Notes under the pieces: generated by a model
Databases searched by the model: none
What the model was told of the DNA's origin: nothing
The model's input: only the letters and a program-made list of their open reading frames with translations
Program-made: the position numbers and the translations under genes
Source of the DNA: JBEEOW01 sp041191405
GTDB taxonomy: Bacteria; Bacteroidota; Bacteroidia; Cytophagales; UBA9547
Assembly (NCBI GenBank): GCA_041191405.1
Contig: JBEEOW010000032.1
Span: forward strand, 1 to 39,141
DNA length: 39,141 bases
Direction: 5' to 3'
Shown: positions 16,593 through 25,538 of the stretch, one piece after another
Layout: every line of letters begins with the position of its first letter
How positions within the stretch are numbered: the first letter of the stretch is position 1

Positions 16593-17168
16593 CTATACAG
16601 CTAAAGCATTTACAATTGTGTTTCTTTTTGTGGCTGGATTAAAATACAGCTTATAACCATTTTGACGAATTGTAGTCATTTGTGGAGCAAGTACATAATT
16701 TGGCACTCCTGGACCGTTAACTATTGCCATTGCAATTTCGTCTTCGGTTGTTTTTTTGTTATTAACAATATCATACTTATCAAAAATAAATCTTTGATAG
16801 TTAGTTGTATCTTTTATTTCTTGAAGCAGTTTAGTAGCATCTGCAATTGAAATTCGCTTAGTCAAATCAAGTGTGTATAGCTTACTAACAAACTCGATTT
16901 TGCCCGGACCTGTTTGTTGAACCGTACCCATATCAATTATTGCCACACCTTTATCTTTAAGTGCATCATGAGTTTCTTTTGAAATGTCGGTTTGTTTAGT
17001 TCCTCTAGCTAATTTATCTAGCAATTCTTGTGTTTTGGTTAACACAATTTCAGGTACTGAGTTCTTTTCAGAACTTTTTTCTTTCTTAGAATAAACAAAG
17101 AAATAGTATGCAGCACCTCCTGTTGCTATTAAGGCTATTGCAATGAGAATTTTGATTGTTGTAGTCAT
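16593..17168 (-). CDS. N-terminally anchored protein, first gene of the transglycosylase cluster
   Basis: 191 residues. One membrane helix lies at ~7-26 (ILIAIALIATGGAAYYFFV), followed by a Lys/Glu linker and a soluble domain homologous to the product of 16099-16587 but ~30 residues longer, with an inserted acidic segment (IVNNKKTTEDEIAMA). It heads the leftward run 17168-13606. The shared 12-bp motif (17228-17239) lies 60 bp upstream, placing the cluster under the same control as the capsid unit. Confidence 0.65.
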   Translation of the reverse strand: MTTTIKILIAIALIATGGAAYYFFVYSKKEKSSEKNSVPEIVLTKTQELLDKLARGTKQTDISKETHDALKDKGVAIIDMGTVQQTGPGKIEFVSKLYTLDLTKRISIADATKLLQEIKDTTNYQRFIFDKYDIVNNKKTTEDEIAMAIVNGPGVPNYVLAPQMTTIRQNGYKLYFNPATKRNTIVNALAV

Positions 17169-17227
17169 AATTAAGGTTTAAATGATTTACCCATAAATTT
17201 GACTTAATTGTATTTTTATTGTTGTTT

Positions 17228-17239
17228 TTGGGGTATTTA
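17228..17239 (-). promoter_or_regulatory. Shared 12-bp upstream motif, copy B
   Basis: TTGGGGTATTTA, identical to copies at 3626 and 24486 and in the same orientation. It lies 60 bp before the membrane-protein and transglycosylase cluster and 76 bp before a small divergent rightward gene. Confidence 0.6.
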
Positions 17240-17314
17240 AATAGAATTTTACTATAAACTTATTGTAATTAAATATATTTATTACTTACTTTACATAAAT
17301 GTAATATTTAAAAC

Positions 17315-17443
17315 ATGGCAAAGATTATTAAATGCCCAAAAACAAATAAAATTTCATTCTTTAAAGATGGTAATCAATTATATGATTTTAAAATCAAAGG
17401 GAATGTTATAGAATTTAAGGATGGAGAAGTTATAATTTTGTAA
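17315..17443 (+). CDS. 42-residue rightward protein
   Basis: The frame begins MAKIIKCPKTNKISFFKDG and alternates charged and hydrophobic residues, like a small beta-sheet protein. It is followed at once by a strong terminator (17447-17482). Like the other rightward small gene at 24509, it starts just past a copy of the 12-bp motif and begins MAK. It could be a small regulator made from the divergent side of that site. Function is unknown. Confidence 0.5.
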   Translation: MAKIIKCPKTNKISFFKDGNQLYDFKIKGNVIEFKDGEVIIL

Positions 17444-17446
17444 AAA

Positions 17447-17482
17447 AAATCCCTTTGAAAATTAATTCAAAGGGATTTTTTT
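17447..17482. terminator. Bidirectional intrinsic terminator
   Basis: AAATCCCTTTGAA pairs with TTCAAAGGGATTT, flanked by A and T runs. It separates the rightward 42-codon gene from the convergent leftward methylase gene at 17497-17973. Confidence 0.9.
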
Positions 17483-17496
17483 GTTAAAAGAAACAT

Positions 17497-17973
17497 TTAT
17501 CTAATCTTTAAATACTTGCCTTCAATTTTACATTTTTCTAAAAAATTAGCATTTGCTTTTCCATAAGCAACTAACACACTTGGACTACCTGCTGATTCAC
17601 CCTGTTTTCCATTTACATGGTAAAAGGCTAATCGACCTTTGATAAATAAAACAGCATTTGCTTTTTGCCAAATATGTTCAAAAAAAGCATTTGTTTCTGT
17701 TCTAGCAAATATTAATGCAATTGCATTTCCGTGTTTTGCACATTTTTCTAACCATTCGGCTGCATTATCATAAGGTGGATTACACCAAACTCTACCTTTC
17801 CAAACTTGTTTTAAACCATTGTCTTTTCTTGTAAAATGTTGTTTTGCTGTGTCCCAAGGTCTATTAGTTGGACTACAAGGGTCTAAATCAAAACTACCCA
17901 ATGCTTTAATTATAGCTGGAGGTGTAAGCCACTCTTGTTTACTTTTCTTGACTCTTTCAAAACTAGTATTCAT
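17497..17973 (-). CDS. Phage Dam-like N6-adenine methyltransferase
   Basis: 158 residues. EWLTPP (14-19) and FDLDPC (28-33) are followed by WCNPPYDN (63-70), the catalytic NPPY. This is the layout of the phage DNA N6-adenine-methyltransferase family (Dam_Phage type). It would methylate adenines in the element DNA and so mask restriction sites or mark replication. It begins 2 bp after the giant helicase gene, so it is the last gene of the methylase-helicase transcript. Confidence 0.9.
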   Translation of the reverse strand: MNTSFERVKKSKQEWLTPPAIIKALGSFDLDPCSPTNRPWDTAKQHFTRKDNGLKQVWKGRVWCNPPYDNAAEWLEKCAKHGNAIALIFARTETNAFFEHIWQKANAVLFIKGRLAFYHVNGKQGESAGSPSVLVAYGKANANFLEKCKIEGKYLKIR

Positions 17974-17975
17974 AA

Positions 17976-20900
17976 TTATGCAACTGCTTTCATTTCCTCC
18001 AAATATTCGAGTAGAGTTTCAAGTTTAAATTCAACTTTTCGCTTCAATTCTTTAGTGATTGTTTTATCCTCTAAGGTTTCTTGAAGTGTTTCTATTTTGA
18101 ATTTAATTTTTGTTACTTCTGAAATAGAGCTTTTCTTTTCAATTGTTTTTTCTACAATTGGTTCAACTTTAACTTCAGTAGTTATTTTTGGCAAATCAGC
18201 TTTGAACTCCATGTATTTATTTAAAGCTTCAAATTGTGCAACACAATCATCTAACGATAAAATACTGTTTGCTCTACTTTCAATTTCAAGTCTATTTTTT
18301 TCAGTTAGTGCATCAAGATATTCTTGAGAATAAAAACTTTGATTTTCTGCTTTTAAAGCTTCAATCTTAAGTTTATTAGCTTCAATTCCTTCGTTCAATT
18401 GCTCATTATTAAAGCCCATTGAAGCTAAAGTTTCTAAGCCTTTTATAAAGCGTGGACGAACATCTCTCCAATTACTAACCAATTCTTGAAGTACATAGTA
18501 ATTAAATCCTGAAATAACGACCTCATTGTCACGAACTCTTTGCATCATTGAGGTTGCACGCCTACTAATTGCATTCATGTTGTTTTCAGAATAATCCTTT
18601 TCATCAAAAATTACAGGGATATAAACCTCTGCATTTAAATCAAGTTTTGAAACAAATGGTTCTTTAATTCCTTTGGCTTCGTGGTTTAATCTTTTTGAAA
18701 AATCTTCTTCAATATCTCTTTCTTTTAAAATTTGAGCATATTTTTGATTAAATTCATTAACAGATGCAACTACTTTGGGGTGTAAATTATTGAAAGTAAT
18801 TGTACTTGATTGCAATTCAGTTAATCTTACCAATTGATTATTTACTACTGTTATTTGAGCATCAATTTCACGACTTTGTCGTTTAATTTGAATTTGAGCT
18901 TTACGTTTTGGGTCAGTTATTAACGATTCCTTAATTTCTTCGGGATTTACATCATCTAAATCCAATTGAGATTTTGTAGAAGTTCTATCTAACAACTCTT
19001 TAATTCGTTGTGTTTTCTCTTGTAGTTTTTGGTAAATGAAAATATCTGCTGTATTAGCCATTAAAACATTTACAATTCTTACATAAGAAAACATATTACC
19101 TTGTCGCCAAATTCTACCCTTTACTTGGTTGTAGTCAGTTGGATTCCAATCAGGAATGATGATATACAAACTTGTAGCACAATTTTGTAAATCAATACCC
19201 TCTTTGATTGTACTTGAACCAATAATTACTTTAATTTCTCCTATTAAGAATTTTTCTTTGATTGCTTCTTTTTTCTCTTTTGAAACTTCTCCATTAATTA
19301 TCTCTACTTCATTAGGCTTAAATCCTACTTGTTTAACCAAATATTCTTTAATTAAACCAAAATAACGAGTACCAGCACTCATGTAAATAACAGAACCTGA
19401 AACAGATTCTTTTCGTGCTTCATGCCATTTTTTAGAGCTTTCAATACATTTAATTGTATAAAGTAACTTCGGACTTTCTTCAATATATTCTTTATATGTT
19501 GGGCATCCTAAATCATTACAAGCAAACAAATAAGGGGAAACAGCTAACAGTTTTTGCCACGACAAAGCCCTTAAAATTTTAGTACTTTCGGCTTCATCCA
19601 TTAAATCCGACTTAGCCTTTTCGAGATTTTTTATATACTCTTTTGTCAATTCACATACATCACTTTCTAAAGCATCATCACATACATCAAAAACCGTAAC
19701 ATCATCATTATTAATGTAGTTTTCTATTTTTTTCATGTATGCTTTTTGTAAAGAACTTAATTCTAAAACAGAACTTGCACCTCCCCATTTTTTAATACTT
19801 GATACATCAGGAATTGAAATAGCTTCGGGCCTCATTACATTTGCATCTTCGCCAGTTTTGTAGTCAATGATGTCAAATATCATTTGGCGTAATTGTGGTA
19901 AATTATTAAACCCAGTTACTACAGGCTTGTATTCAGGCATACCTTTGGCATTGATTACAAGCTGCAATTCTTCTTTAATGTATGTATTAAAAAAGTCAAG
20001 CATATTGTCTTTTCCTTCTTCAACTAATCGTCTGTAATTAGTTAATGCAAGCATTGAAAAGACTTCAAGTGGATTGTTTGTAAAAGGAGTTGCTGTTAAA
20101 ATTGTGTTATTCCCTTTTGCAATTTGTTGCACATATTGGCTCATGCAAAAAGCACAAATAGCTTGGTTTGAAGGTTCGCCTGAATCAAGAGCGTATTGGC
20201 TCATTTCACGTTTTACCATTCCTTTATCATCTGTTTCTTCCCCAGGCTTAACTTCGCCTTTTACACGAGTAAATACCTTTTTCATATTATGTGCTTCGTC
20301 AATAGCCAAATGGTCTATTTGCAAATCATCAATATTAATTTTGGCATTTAAACCAGTAGTACCAATTATTTCATCAATTTTTTTAACTAAAGAAGCTTCA
20401 TTTTTAGCATCAACTTCTCCTTGAGATAAAATTTTATATAAACCTGAACGTAGTTTTTCTCTTGAATTTTCACTAAATCCTAAACGAACTAATCCAGTAT
20501 AATTTAACATCACAATTGAACCTTCAGGAATAGCTTTTACCTTTCCTAGCGTATAGATTGCAAGTTCTAATTCTTGTTTTGTTGCATCAAGAAGCAATGA
20601 AGTATAATAATCTACATAACTTACATCATTCTTTTGAGATAAAATTGTTTTTACTTTAGTTTCTGAAAGTACTTCATTCACATAATATTCAGAAAGTGCA
20701 GATTTACTTTTGATTAAAGCATCAAGCAATTCTTTCAAAGGTTTTGCAAAAGCATCCTCATTAAACACTTTTGTTTCATATAATTTTCTAAAATACTTTG
20801 CTTTGTTTAAAGCATATTTTAAAAAATCTATAAATCTTCGTTCTGTTTCAGAATACTCTCGAACTTCATTTTCAATTACATCAATGTTTAAATTTCCAAA

Positions 20901-23135
20901 CGCAAAAACTTTAGCTGTTGGTAAAGCTCCGTATTCCCATTTATTATTTTTTTCTCCACCTTTTATTTCAAATATCCATTTTTTAAAAGTGGCATCAGGT
21001 ACTACAAGTAATGCTCGTTTGGTAGTGCCAGTTGCAAACTGATTACTCAAACAAGCAATTAAAGTAAGTGTTTTACCCACACCTACATCATATCCAAGTA
21101 ATGAAGATTTATTTAAATATGAAAAAGCCACACCATTACGTTGAGTAGTTGTAAGTGCTAATTTTGAACCACCTTTAAAGACTTTTGAAAATGGAAATGA
21201 AACTGGAATTTTTGCTAAAATTGGTTCAACTGTACCGTTAAATTTAGCATTCCATTCTTGATTTAAAATAGCAATGTCATTTTGAGAAATAAAATCTTCG
21301 ATATATTTATAAAAGAGTTCATCTCCAGCTTCTTTAGCTTTGCGTTGTTTTGCTTGTTTTAATTCAGTTTGTTGGTCCTCAGAAATTCCATTTTTATCAT
21401 ATTCACTTAAACGAATAGATTTATTTGCAACATATTTTTTTACATCGTCAAGTAAAGCTCCATTTGTTATTTGTGAACTTCTTAATGAATAATTAACATA
21501 GATTAAAAACTGTTCATACAAAGAGCCATTTACTGTTCTACCGTTTTTTAGCTGAGTTATTTTAAGTTTTTTACATAAATCAGCATGAGGTAAAATGATA
21601 ATTCTATCATCTTCATTAACTGCATCTATTTTTTTAAAAGGAGGTAAAATAGATTGCATTTTTGACAATTGAAACTCTAATTGAGATAGCGTAAAATATT
21701 TATTATTATTCGCTTCCAAATTGGGCCAATTGTTTAAAATAGCATTCTGTACTGCATTCATCTTTTTGAATACATTACCTGAAAGATACTCATAAACATA
21801 AACCGTTTTGATATTTCCTAAACTCAAATAGCTTGGAATATCAAGCATTAATAACCCTCTTTTAAAGCATTCTTCTTCTGTTATTGTAGGTTGTTTGAAT
21901 TTCCAAATATGAGAATCAGGATTGGCATACAAAAAGGCTGATAGTTCCTCAGTAGTTATTCCAGGATTTAAAGTATCGTAATTTTCGGCAGCAGAATACA
22001 TTAAAGTTTCTGCAATTGCACCTTTTGAATTTTCACTTGCTTTTGCTGTAACTACTGCTTTTTTACGGTCAGTTTCAGCTTTAGCAATTACATTTTCAAT
22101 TACCTTTTTAGGATTTTCTACTTTTTTAGGCATAGTAGCAATAATTATATTTGGGTTTGCTTTGGAAATTGCTTTTAAATCTGCTGGGATTGATTCTTGC
22201 TTTTTTCGTAAAGCATTTTCATAACCAAAACCATATAAAGCATTAAACATTTCAACTGCACTTTGCAAAGTACCTTTTACCATGTGTTCAATTTTACCAC
22301 CACGGTCACCACGAGCTTTCTCGTAAGGATCACCAAGAATATGATTTGGATTTGCTTCAAAATAAGCATCTCCAATTAGAATATTATCTTTACTCATTGT
22401 ATTACAAATAATTTCGATTGAATTTTTATAAATATTTTCGTTTACACTAGAATCATTATTTAAGAATAAACGTATATTTGCTAAAGCTTTAACAAAAGCA
22501 GATTGCCCAACCTCGTTGAGTGTGTTCTCGTTATTTTCAATGGGGGGATTTTCGGTATCAAACGAGCTTGTATCGGAAAGTGGAATATAAATAGTAGAGG
22601 GTAACCAAATTCCTTCTGCTATTTTTTTTTGTACTTGACTACTTTTTTGGTTAGGTAAAATTGTAATAGCTCTTATCAATCCTTCTTCTTCCAAATCAAC
22701 TTTTAAAGTCAAACAAAAATTTTTATTTCCTTCAAGTGTTTTTAAATAATGAATTGTTTTTGAGTTATCTTCATTAATTTGTTCATACCTTGAATCAGCA
22801 TTTAATAAACTTGGAATTATCAAACCAATAGCTTCAAATTTAGATTTGTCATAACTTCTTGGTTTATTTCCTGTAATAAAATGAGTTACATATTTAACCC
22901 ATGCTTCACAAATTCCATCTCTTTCAATTTGCCTTTTATCAGGCATAAAAAAAGCTTTTTCATTGAATTTAGTAACAATTGGATTTTCAATATCATACTT
23001 TCCAATCAATTTATAAACACTTAAACTTCTAGAAGAAATACTATTAAAATCCATTTCCGAATTGTAATATGTATCATTCTTAAGTGTTTTGATTATAAAC
23101 TCATTGGTAATTATTTCATTACATTCATTACTCAT
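17976..23135 (-). CDS. Giant SNF2-type helicase, DarB-like antirestriction candidate
   Basis: 1719 residues. The ~650-residue N-terminus is unassigned. An SF2/SNF2 helicase core follows: GVGKT at 685-689, DEAH at 946-949, LTATPFTN soon after, and motif VI QVKGRIWRQGN at 1337-1347. The C-terminal ~350 residues are helical and charged. Together with the N6-methylase two genes upstream, this matches the large methylase-plus-helicase polyproteins of phages (P1 DarB type), here split into separate genes. DarB is packaged in the virion and protects injected DNA from type I restriction. That role here is inferred. The gene takes up 13% of the window, so it must be costly and important. Confidence 0.8.
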   Translation of the reverse strand: MSNECNEIITNEFIIKTLKNDTYYNSEMDFNSISSRSLSVYKLIGKYDIENPIVTKFNEKAFFMPDKRQIERDGICEAWVKYVTHFITGNKPRSYDKSKFEAIGLIIPSLLNADSRYEQINEDNSKTIHYLKTLEGNKNFCLTLKVDLEEEGLIRAITILPNQKSSQVQKKIAEGIWLPSTIYIPLSDTSSFDTENPPIENNENTLNEVGQSAFVKALANIRLFLNNDSSVNENIYKNSIEIICNTMSKDNILIGDAYFEANPNHILGDPYEKARGDRGGKIEHMVKGTLQSAVEMFNALYGFGYENALRKKQESIPADLKAISKANPNIIIATMPKKVENPKKVIENVIAKAETDRKKAVVTAKASENSKGAIAETLMYSAAENYDTLNPGITTEELSAFLYANPDSHIWKFKQPTITEEECFKRGLLMLDIPSYLSLGNIKTVYVYEYLSGNVFKKMNAVQNAILNNWPNLEANNNKYFTLSQLEFQLSKMQSILPPFKKIDAVNEDDRIIILPHADLCKKLKITQLKNGRTVNGSLYEQFLIYVNYSLRSSQITNGALLDDVKKYVANKSIRLSEYDKNGISEDQQTELKQAKQRKAKEAGDELFYKYIEDFISQNDIAILNQEWNAKFNGTVEPILAKIPVSFPFSKVFKGGSKLALTTTQRNGVAFSYLNKSSLLGYDVGVGKTLTLIACLSNQFATGTTKRALLVVPDATFKKWIFEIKGGEKNNKWEYGALPTAKVFAFGNLNIDVIENEVREYSETERRFIDFLKYALNKAKYFRKLYETKVFNEDAFAKPLKELLDALIKSKSALSEYYVNEVLSETKVKTILSQKNDVSYVDYYTSLLLDATKQELELAIYTLGKVKAIPEGSIVMLNYTGLVRLGFSENSREKLRSGLYKILSQGEVDAKNEASLVKKIDEIIGTTGLNAKINIDDLQIDHLAIDEAHNMKKVFTRVKGEVKPGEETDDKGMVKREMSQYALDSGEPSNQAICAFCMSQYVQQIAKGNNTILTATPFTNNPLEVFSMLALTNYRRLVEEGKDNMLDFFNTYIKEELQLVINAKGMPEYKPVVTGFNNLPQLRQMIFDIIDYKTGEDANVMRPEAISIPDVSSIKKWGGASSVLELSSLQKAYMKKIENYINNDDVTVFDVCDDALESDVCELTKEYIKNLEKAKSDLMDEAESTKILRALSWQKLLAVSPYLFACNDLGCPTYKEYIEESPKLLYTIKCIESSKKWHEARKESVSGSVIYMSAGTRYFGLIKEYLVKQVGFKPNEVEIINGEVSKEKKEAIKEKFLIGEIKVIIGSSTIKEGIDLQNCATSLYIIIPDWNPTDYNQVKGRIWRQGNMFSYVRIVNVLMANTADIFIYQKLQEKTQRIKELLDRTSTKSQLDLDDVNPEEIKESLITDPKRKAQIQIKRQSREIDAQITVVNNQLVRLTELQSSTITFNNLHPKVVASVNEFNQKYAQILKERDIEEDFSKRLNHEAKGIKEPFVSKLDLNAEVYIPVIFDEKDYSENNMNAISRRATSMMQRVRDNEVVISGFNYYVLQELVSNWRDVRPRFIKGLETLASMGFNNEQLNEGIEANKLKIEALKAENQSFYSQEYLDALTEKNRLEIESRANSILSLDDCVAQFEALNKYMEFKADLPKITTEVKVEPIVEKTIEKKSSISEVTKIKFKIETLQETLEDKTITKELKRKVEFKLETLLEYLEEMKAVA

Positions 23136-23352
23136 TAATTTCAGGAGTTTGTAATTGTAATTCTACCAATGAAACAGCTTCGTAAACATCATCTATACCT
23201 TCATTTAAAATAAAGTTTTCAACTATGTTTTTAACCTTTGTTAAATTGACTTCATTGTTTGAAATAAACCCACAAACATTTGGGTATATTTTACATAAAT
23301 CCGAATCTTTAGGGATTTCAGAAATAATTGATTTTAATGTTTTTTGTGCCAT
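23128..23352 (-). CDS. Small protein between methylase and helicase
   Basis: 74 residues from the ATG at 23352 (MAQKTLKSIISEI), which follows the methylase stop by ~10 bp. An upstream in-frame ATG at 23385 would overlap the methylase gene by 23 bp and is less likely. The protein is short, helical and acidic (FILNEGIDDVYEAVSLVELQ). It overlaps the helicase start by 8 bp. It may be a small partner of the methylase-helicase pair. No family is recognised. Confidence 0.55.
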   Translation of the reverse strand: MAQKTLKSIISEIPKDSDLCKIYPNVCGFISNNEVNLTKVKNIVENFILNEGIDDVYEAVSLVELQLQTPEINE

Positions 23353-23362
23353 TTTTATATAT

Positions 23363-24433
23363 TTATTTCTTTCTAAAACAAACAATATCAGTACCTACGC
23401 CAGTATTAGGGAATACATCATTAGGCAATCTGAAAGCTTGAACTAAGTCAGCTTTTTCTGCAATTTGTTCTTTAATTGGGTTATACAATCGTTCATTTCT
23501 CAGGAATGTTGAAGGTATAATCATAACCAACAATCCTCCTGATTTAAGTAAATCCAAGCCACGACTTAAAAAGTATTGGTCAAATTGAGTGGCCCCAACT
23601 GATTCATATTCTTTTATGTAATAACCTCCTGTTTTTTCATAAGGTGGATTACCAATTACAAGGTCATAATTAGCAACTGCAATTGCCCTTGTATGTGTAT
23701 GTACATTGCCTGTATAAAACTGTGATTCAAAAGATTTTACAGACAATTTTATTAGAGGATAAAGTAATTTACAGATTGTTGCAGAAACTTTATCTTTTTC
23801 AAAAGCAACAATTGAATTTTCTGCATCAACATAAAAATATTTAATTAAGCGACCAACACCTACAGAAGGTTCAAGAATTTTCCCACCTTTAAAACCATTT
23901 AATAACGCAATACGATACATCATATTTGCAATTGGTTCAGGAGTATAAAATTCATTTAAAGCCCCTGTACTATTTAAATCTTGTGCAACACCTTTCAAAC
24001 CTCCACGCCCCTCGTATTTCTTAAGAATTTCAATATCCTCTTTGGTGTATTTTGAGATTGATTCAGGAGTGCCATCATACCAACCTTTTTCATCAACCAA
24101 GGCTTGAATGTTTTCATAAATTGATAGGTTGCGAGCTACTTTTGTATTGACAGTCTTAACAATTGGGGTAACAGATTGTGCTTGAACATTTACAATCTCA
24201 GCACCTCTTTCATTTACTAATTTTTGCCATTGAGAAAATGGCATTTTTAATATACTTGTATTGTCAAAAAAACTAGAGGTAGAATTTACAATTTCCACTT
24301 TAGCATAAAAATCATTATTTGCCGTTAATTCTTTTGGAGTATCACGTTTTAAAACTGTAACTTTTAAAAATGAAGCATCAATATACTTACTTAAAATGGA
24401 TTTTAATTGTGCAGAATTAGTTATTTTGAGCAT
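23363..24433 (-). CDS. N6-adenine DNA methyltransferase (type I/DarB-like)
   Basis: 356 residues. The SAM-binding motif I ILEPSVGVGRL is at ~186-196 and the catalytic IGNPPY at 260-265, with FYTPEPIANMM (162-172) ahead of them, the usual start of HsdM/Eco57I-like methylase folds. The N-terminal ~130 residues are a separate small domain. It heads the leftward unit 24433-17497 with the giant helicase and the Dam-like enzyme. The shared 12-bp motif lies 53 bp upstream, tying it to the structural regulon. Confidence 0.85.
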   Translation of the reverse strand: MLKITNSAQLKSILSKYIDASFLKVTVLKRDTPKELTANNDFYAKVEIVNSTSSFFDNTSILKMPFSQWQKLVNERGAEIVNVQAQSVTPIVKTVNTKVARNLSIYENIQALVDEKGWYDGTPESISKYTKEDIEILKKYEGRGGLKGVAQDLNSTGALNEFYTPEPIANMMYRIALLNGFKGGKILEPSVGVGRLIKYFYVDAENSIVAFEKDKVSATICKLLYPLIKLSVKSFESQFYTGNVHTHTRAIAVANYDLVIGNPPYEKTGGYYIKEYESVGATQFDQYFLSRGLDLLKSGGLLVMIIPSTFLRNERLYNPIKEQIAEKADLVQAFRLPNDVFPNTGVGTDIVCFRKK

Positions 24434-24485
24434 GATTTTATATGTTTGCTCAATGATAAAAAATAATTAGATTTTATAGCGTTTT

Positions 24486-24497
24486 TTGGGGTATTTA
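24486..24497 (-). promoter_or_regulatory. Shared 12-bp upstream motif, copy C
   Basis: TTGGGGTATTTA, identical to copies at 3626 and 17228 and in the same orientation, 53 bp before the methylase start and 12 bp before the divergent rightward gene at 24509. Binding here could act on both directions. Confidence 0.6.
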
Positions 24498-24508
24498 ACG
24501 ATAGTATT

Positions 24509-24742
24509 ATGGCAAAGAAACATTTTGAAAACCGTATATTTAGATTTGAAGTAATTGAAGACATCAACACTGACACTGATGTGTTTTTTGGCTTTAAAAA
24601 TGATAAAAAAGTAGAAATAGCACAGGCTTTGGTTCAATATTTTAAAGAAAATCGTAAAGAAGCAATTATGCTTAAACGATTTTTGGAACTTGCAGAAATA
24701 GAAGCTAATAAAGAGATTTTGGAAGAAGAAAAAGTACAATAA
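24509..24742 (+). CDS. 77-residue acidic rightward protein
   Basis: Starts MAKKHFENRIFRFEVIED and is acidic and helical at the C-terminus (LELAEIEANKEILEEEK). It is one of only a few rightward genes. The opposite-strand frame over the same bases is Phe-rich and implausible. Its start lies 12 bp from motif copy C, echoing the small rightward gene at 17315. It could be a regulator or an antirestriction-type acidic protein. Neither is shown. Confidence 0.55.
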   Translation: MAKKHFENRIFRFEVIEDINTDTDVFFGFKNDKKVEIAQALVQYFKENRKEAIMLKRFLELAEIEANKEILEEEKVQ

Positions 24743-24783
24743 TTTGAAAAAATTATATACAACTATTTTGAAAAATTATATAC
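24743..24783. repeat. Tandem 17-18 bp direct repeat
   Basis: TTTGAAAAAATTATATAC (24743-24760) recurs as TTTTGAAAAATTATATAC (24766-24783), 23 bp apart, between two convergent genes. No hairpin forms. It could be a protein-binding site or remnant of a duplication. Confidence 0.5.
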
Positions 24784-24790
24784 TTGAAAG

Positions 24791-25024
24791 TTAATTACTT
24801 AATAACCAAATCTCTAAATCTTTTAATTTAAGCCCCATTGTGTTTAAATTTGATTTAACTATGTGAATTGGAACTGGGTCAATATGTGATTGAAGTATTA
24901 CAGGACGAATCAAATCTTTTTTAGACCATTTTTCATGACCTCCTTTATCTCCAATATGATTTAATCCATTTTCTTTTAAAAATCGTCTAAAAGCTTTTAA
25001 TGGTACATTTTTGAGAATTGTCAT
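24791..25024 (-). CDS. hicA: HicA-like mRNA interferase toxin
   Basis: 77 residues, a dsRBD-like fold of the HicA/YcfA family. The family's conserved glycine-histidine motif is seen as GGHEKW, with the likely catalytic His30, preceded by the typical KNVPLKAFRRFLKENG start helix. HicA cleaves mRNA when free of antitoxin. It follows hicB with a 1-bp overlap, so antitoxin is made first. The pair probably stabilises the element or aborts infection. Confidence 0.75.
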   Translation of the reverse strand: MTILKNVPLKAFRRFLKENGLNHIGDKGGHEKWSKKDLIRPVILQSHIDPVPIHIVKSNLNTMGLKLKDLEIWLLSN

Positions 25025-25428
25025 TATGCAAACACTGGTATTTCAACAGGCATATCAAATTTTCGATAAGCTTTGTTATTTACAACATCAGCAAAAACAT
25101 CATTATCTCTCAACAACTCTGAAAAATTGGGAGGTGTCATTGGTTTAACTTTGCTTTTAGGTACAGCCCAACCATGCTCTTTTAAATCTTTACGAAGCGT
25201 ATTTTTCTTAATTGTATAATCAAAATATTCTGAAAGTGTAAATTTAAACGATTCAAAAGCATCATTTTCATTGGCCCCATACCCATTTATATCCAAGGCA
25301 GGGCAATAATAAATAAAAATACCATCTTCTTCAAAAACTACAATTGGCAAATTAACAGATACTTTCAACCCAATTTCTAAGTCAATATCTCCTTTTACTA
25401 ATTTATTTTTTTCAGTTGAATTTTTCAT
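25024..25428 (-). CDS. hicB: HicB-like antitoxin
   Basis: 134 residues. The partial RNase H-like HicB fold is visible as VVFEEDGIFIYYCPALDI followed by GYGANENDAFESF, the usual pattern of a strand pair then a helix. The C-terminal part (about 75-134) probably holds the DNA-binding or toxin-binding region. It precedes and overlaps hicA and would neutralise it and repress the operon. The 110-bp upstream gap is likely the autoregulated promoter. Confidence 0.75.
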   Translation of the reverse strand: MKNSTEKNKLVKGDIDLEIGLKVSVNLPIVVFEEDGIFIYYCPALDINGYGANENDAFESFKFTLSEYFDYTIKKNTLRKDLKEHGWAVPKSKVKPMTPPNFSELLRDNDVFADVVNNKAYRKFDMPVEIPVFA

Positions 25429-25538
25429 TTACAAATGATTTTATAGTTAAAACGATTCACATCGATTTATTGTTCCGTAAAGCTGAACAAAAATTTACTT
25501 AATAGCAATATGAAATAATGTTTTTTTCGATAACCCAC

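Noticed and set aside
24467..24739. Leftward 90-codon frame opposite the gene at 24509
   Set aside because: Its translation is almost entirely Phe, Tyr and Lys and it overlaps motif C; the rightward frame has normal composition and a sensible start.
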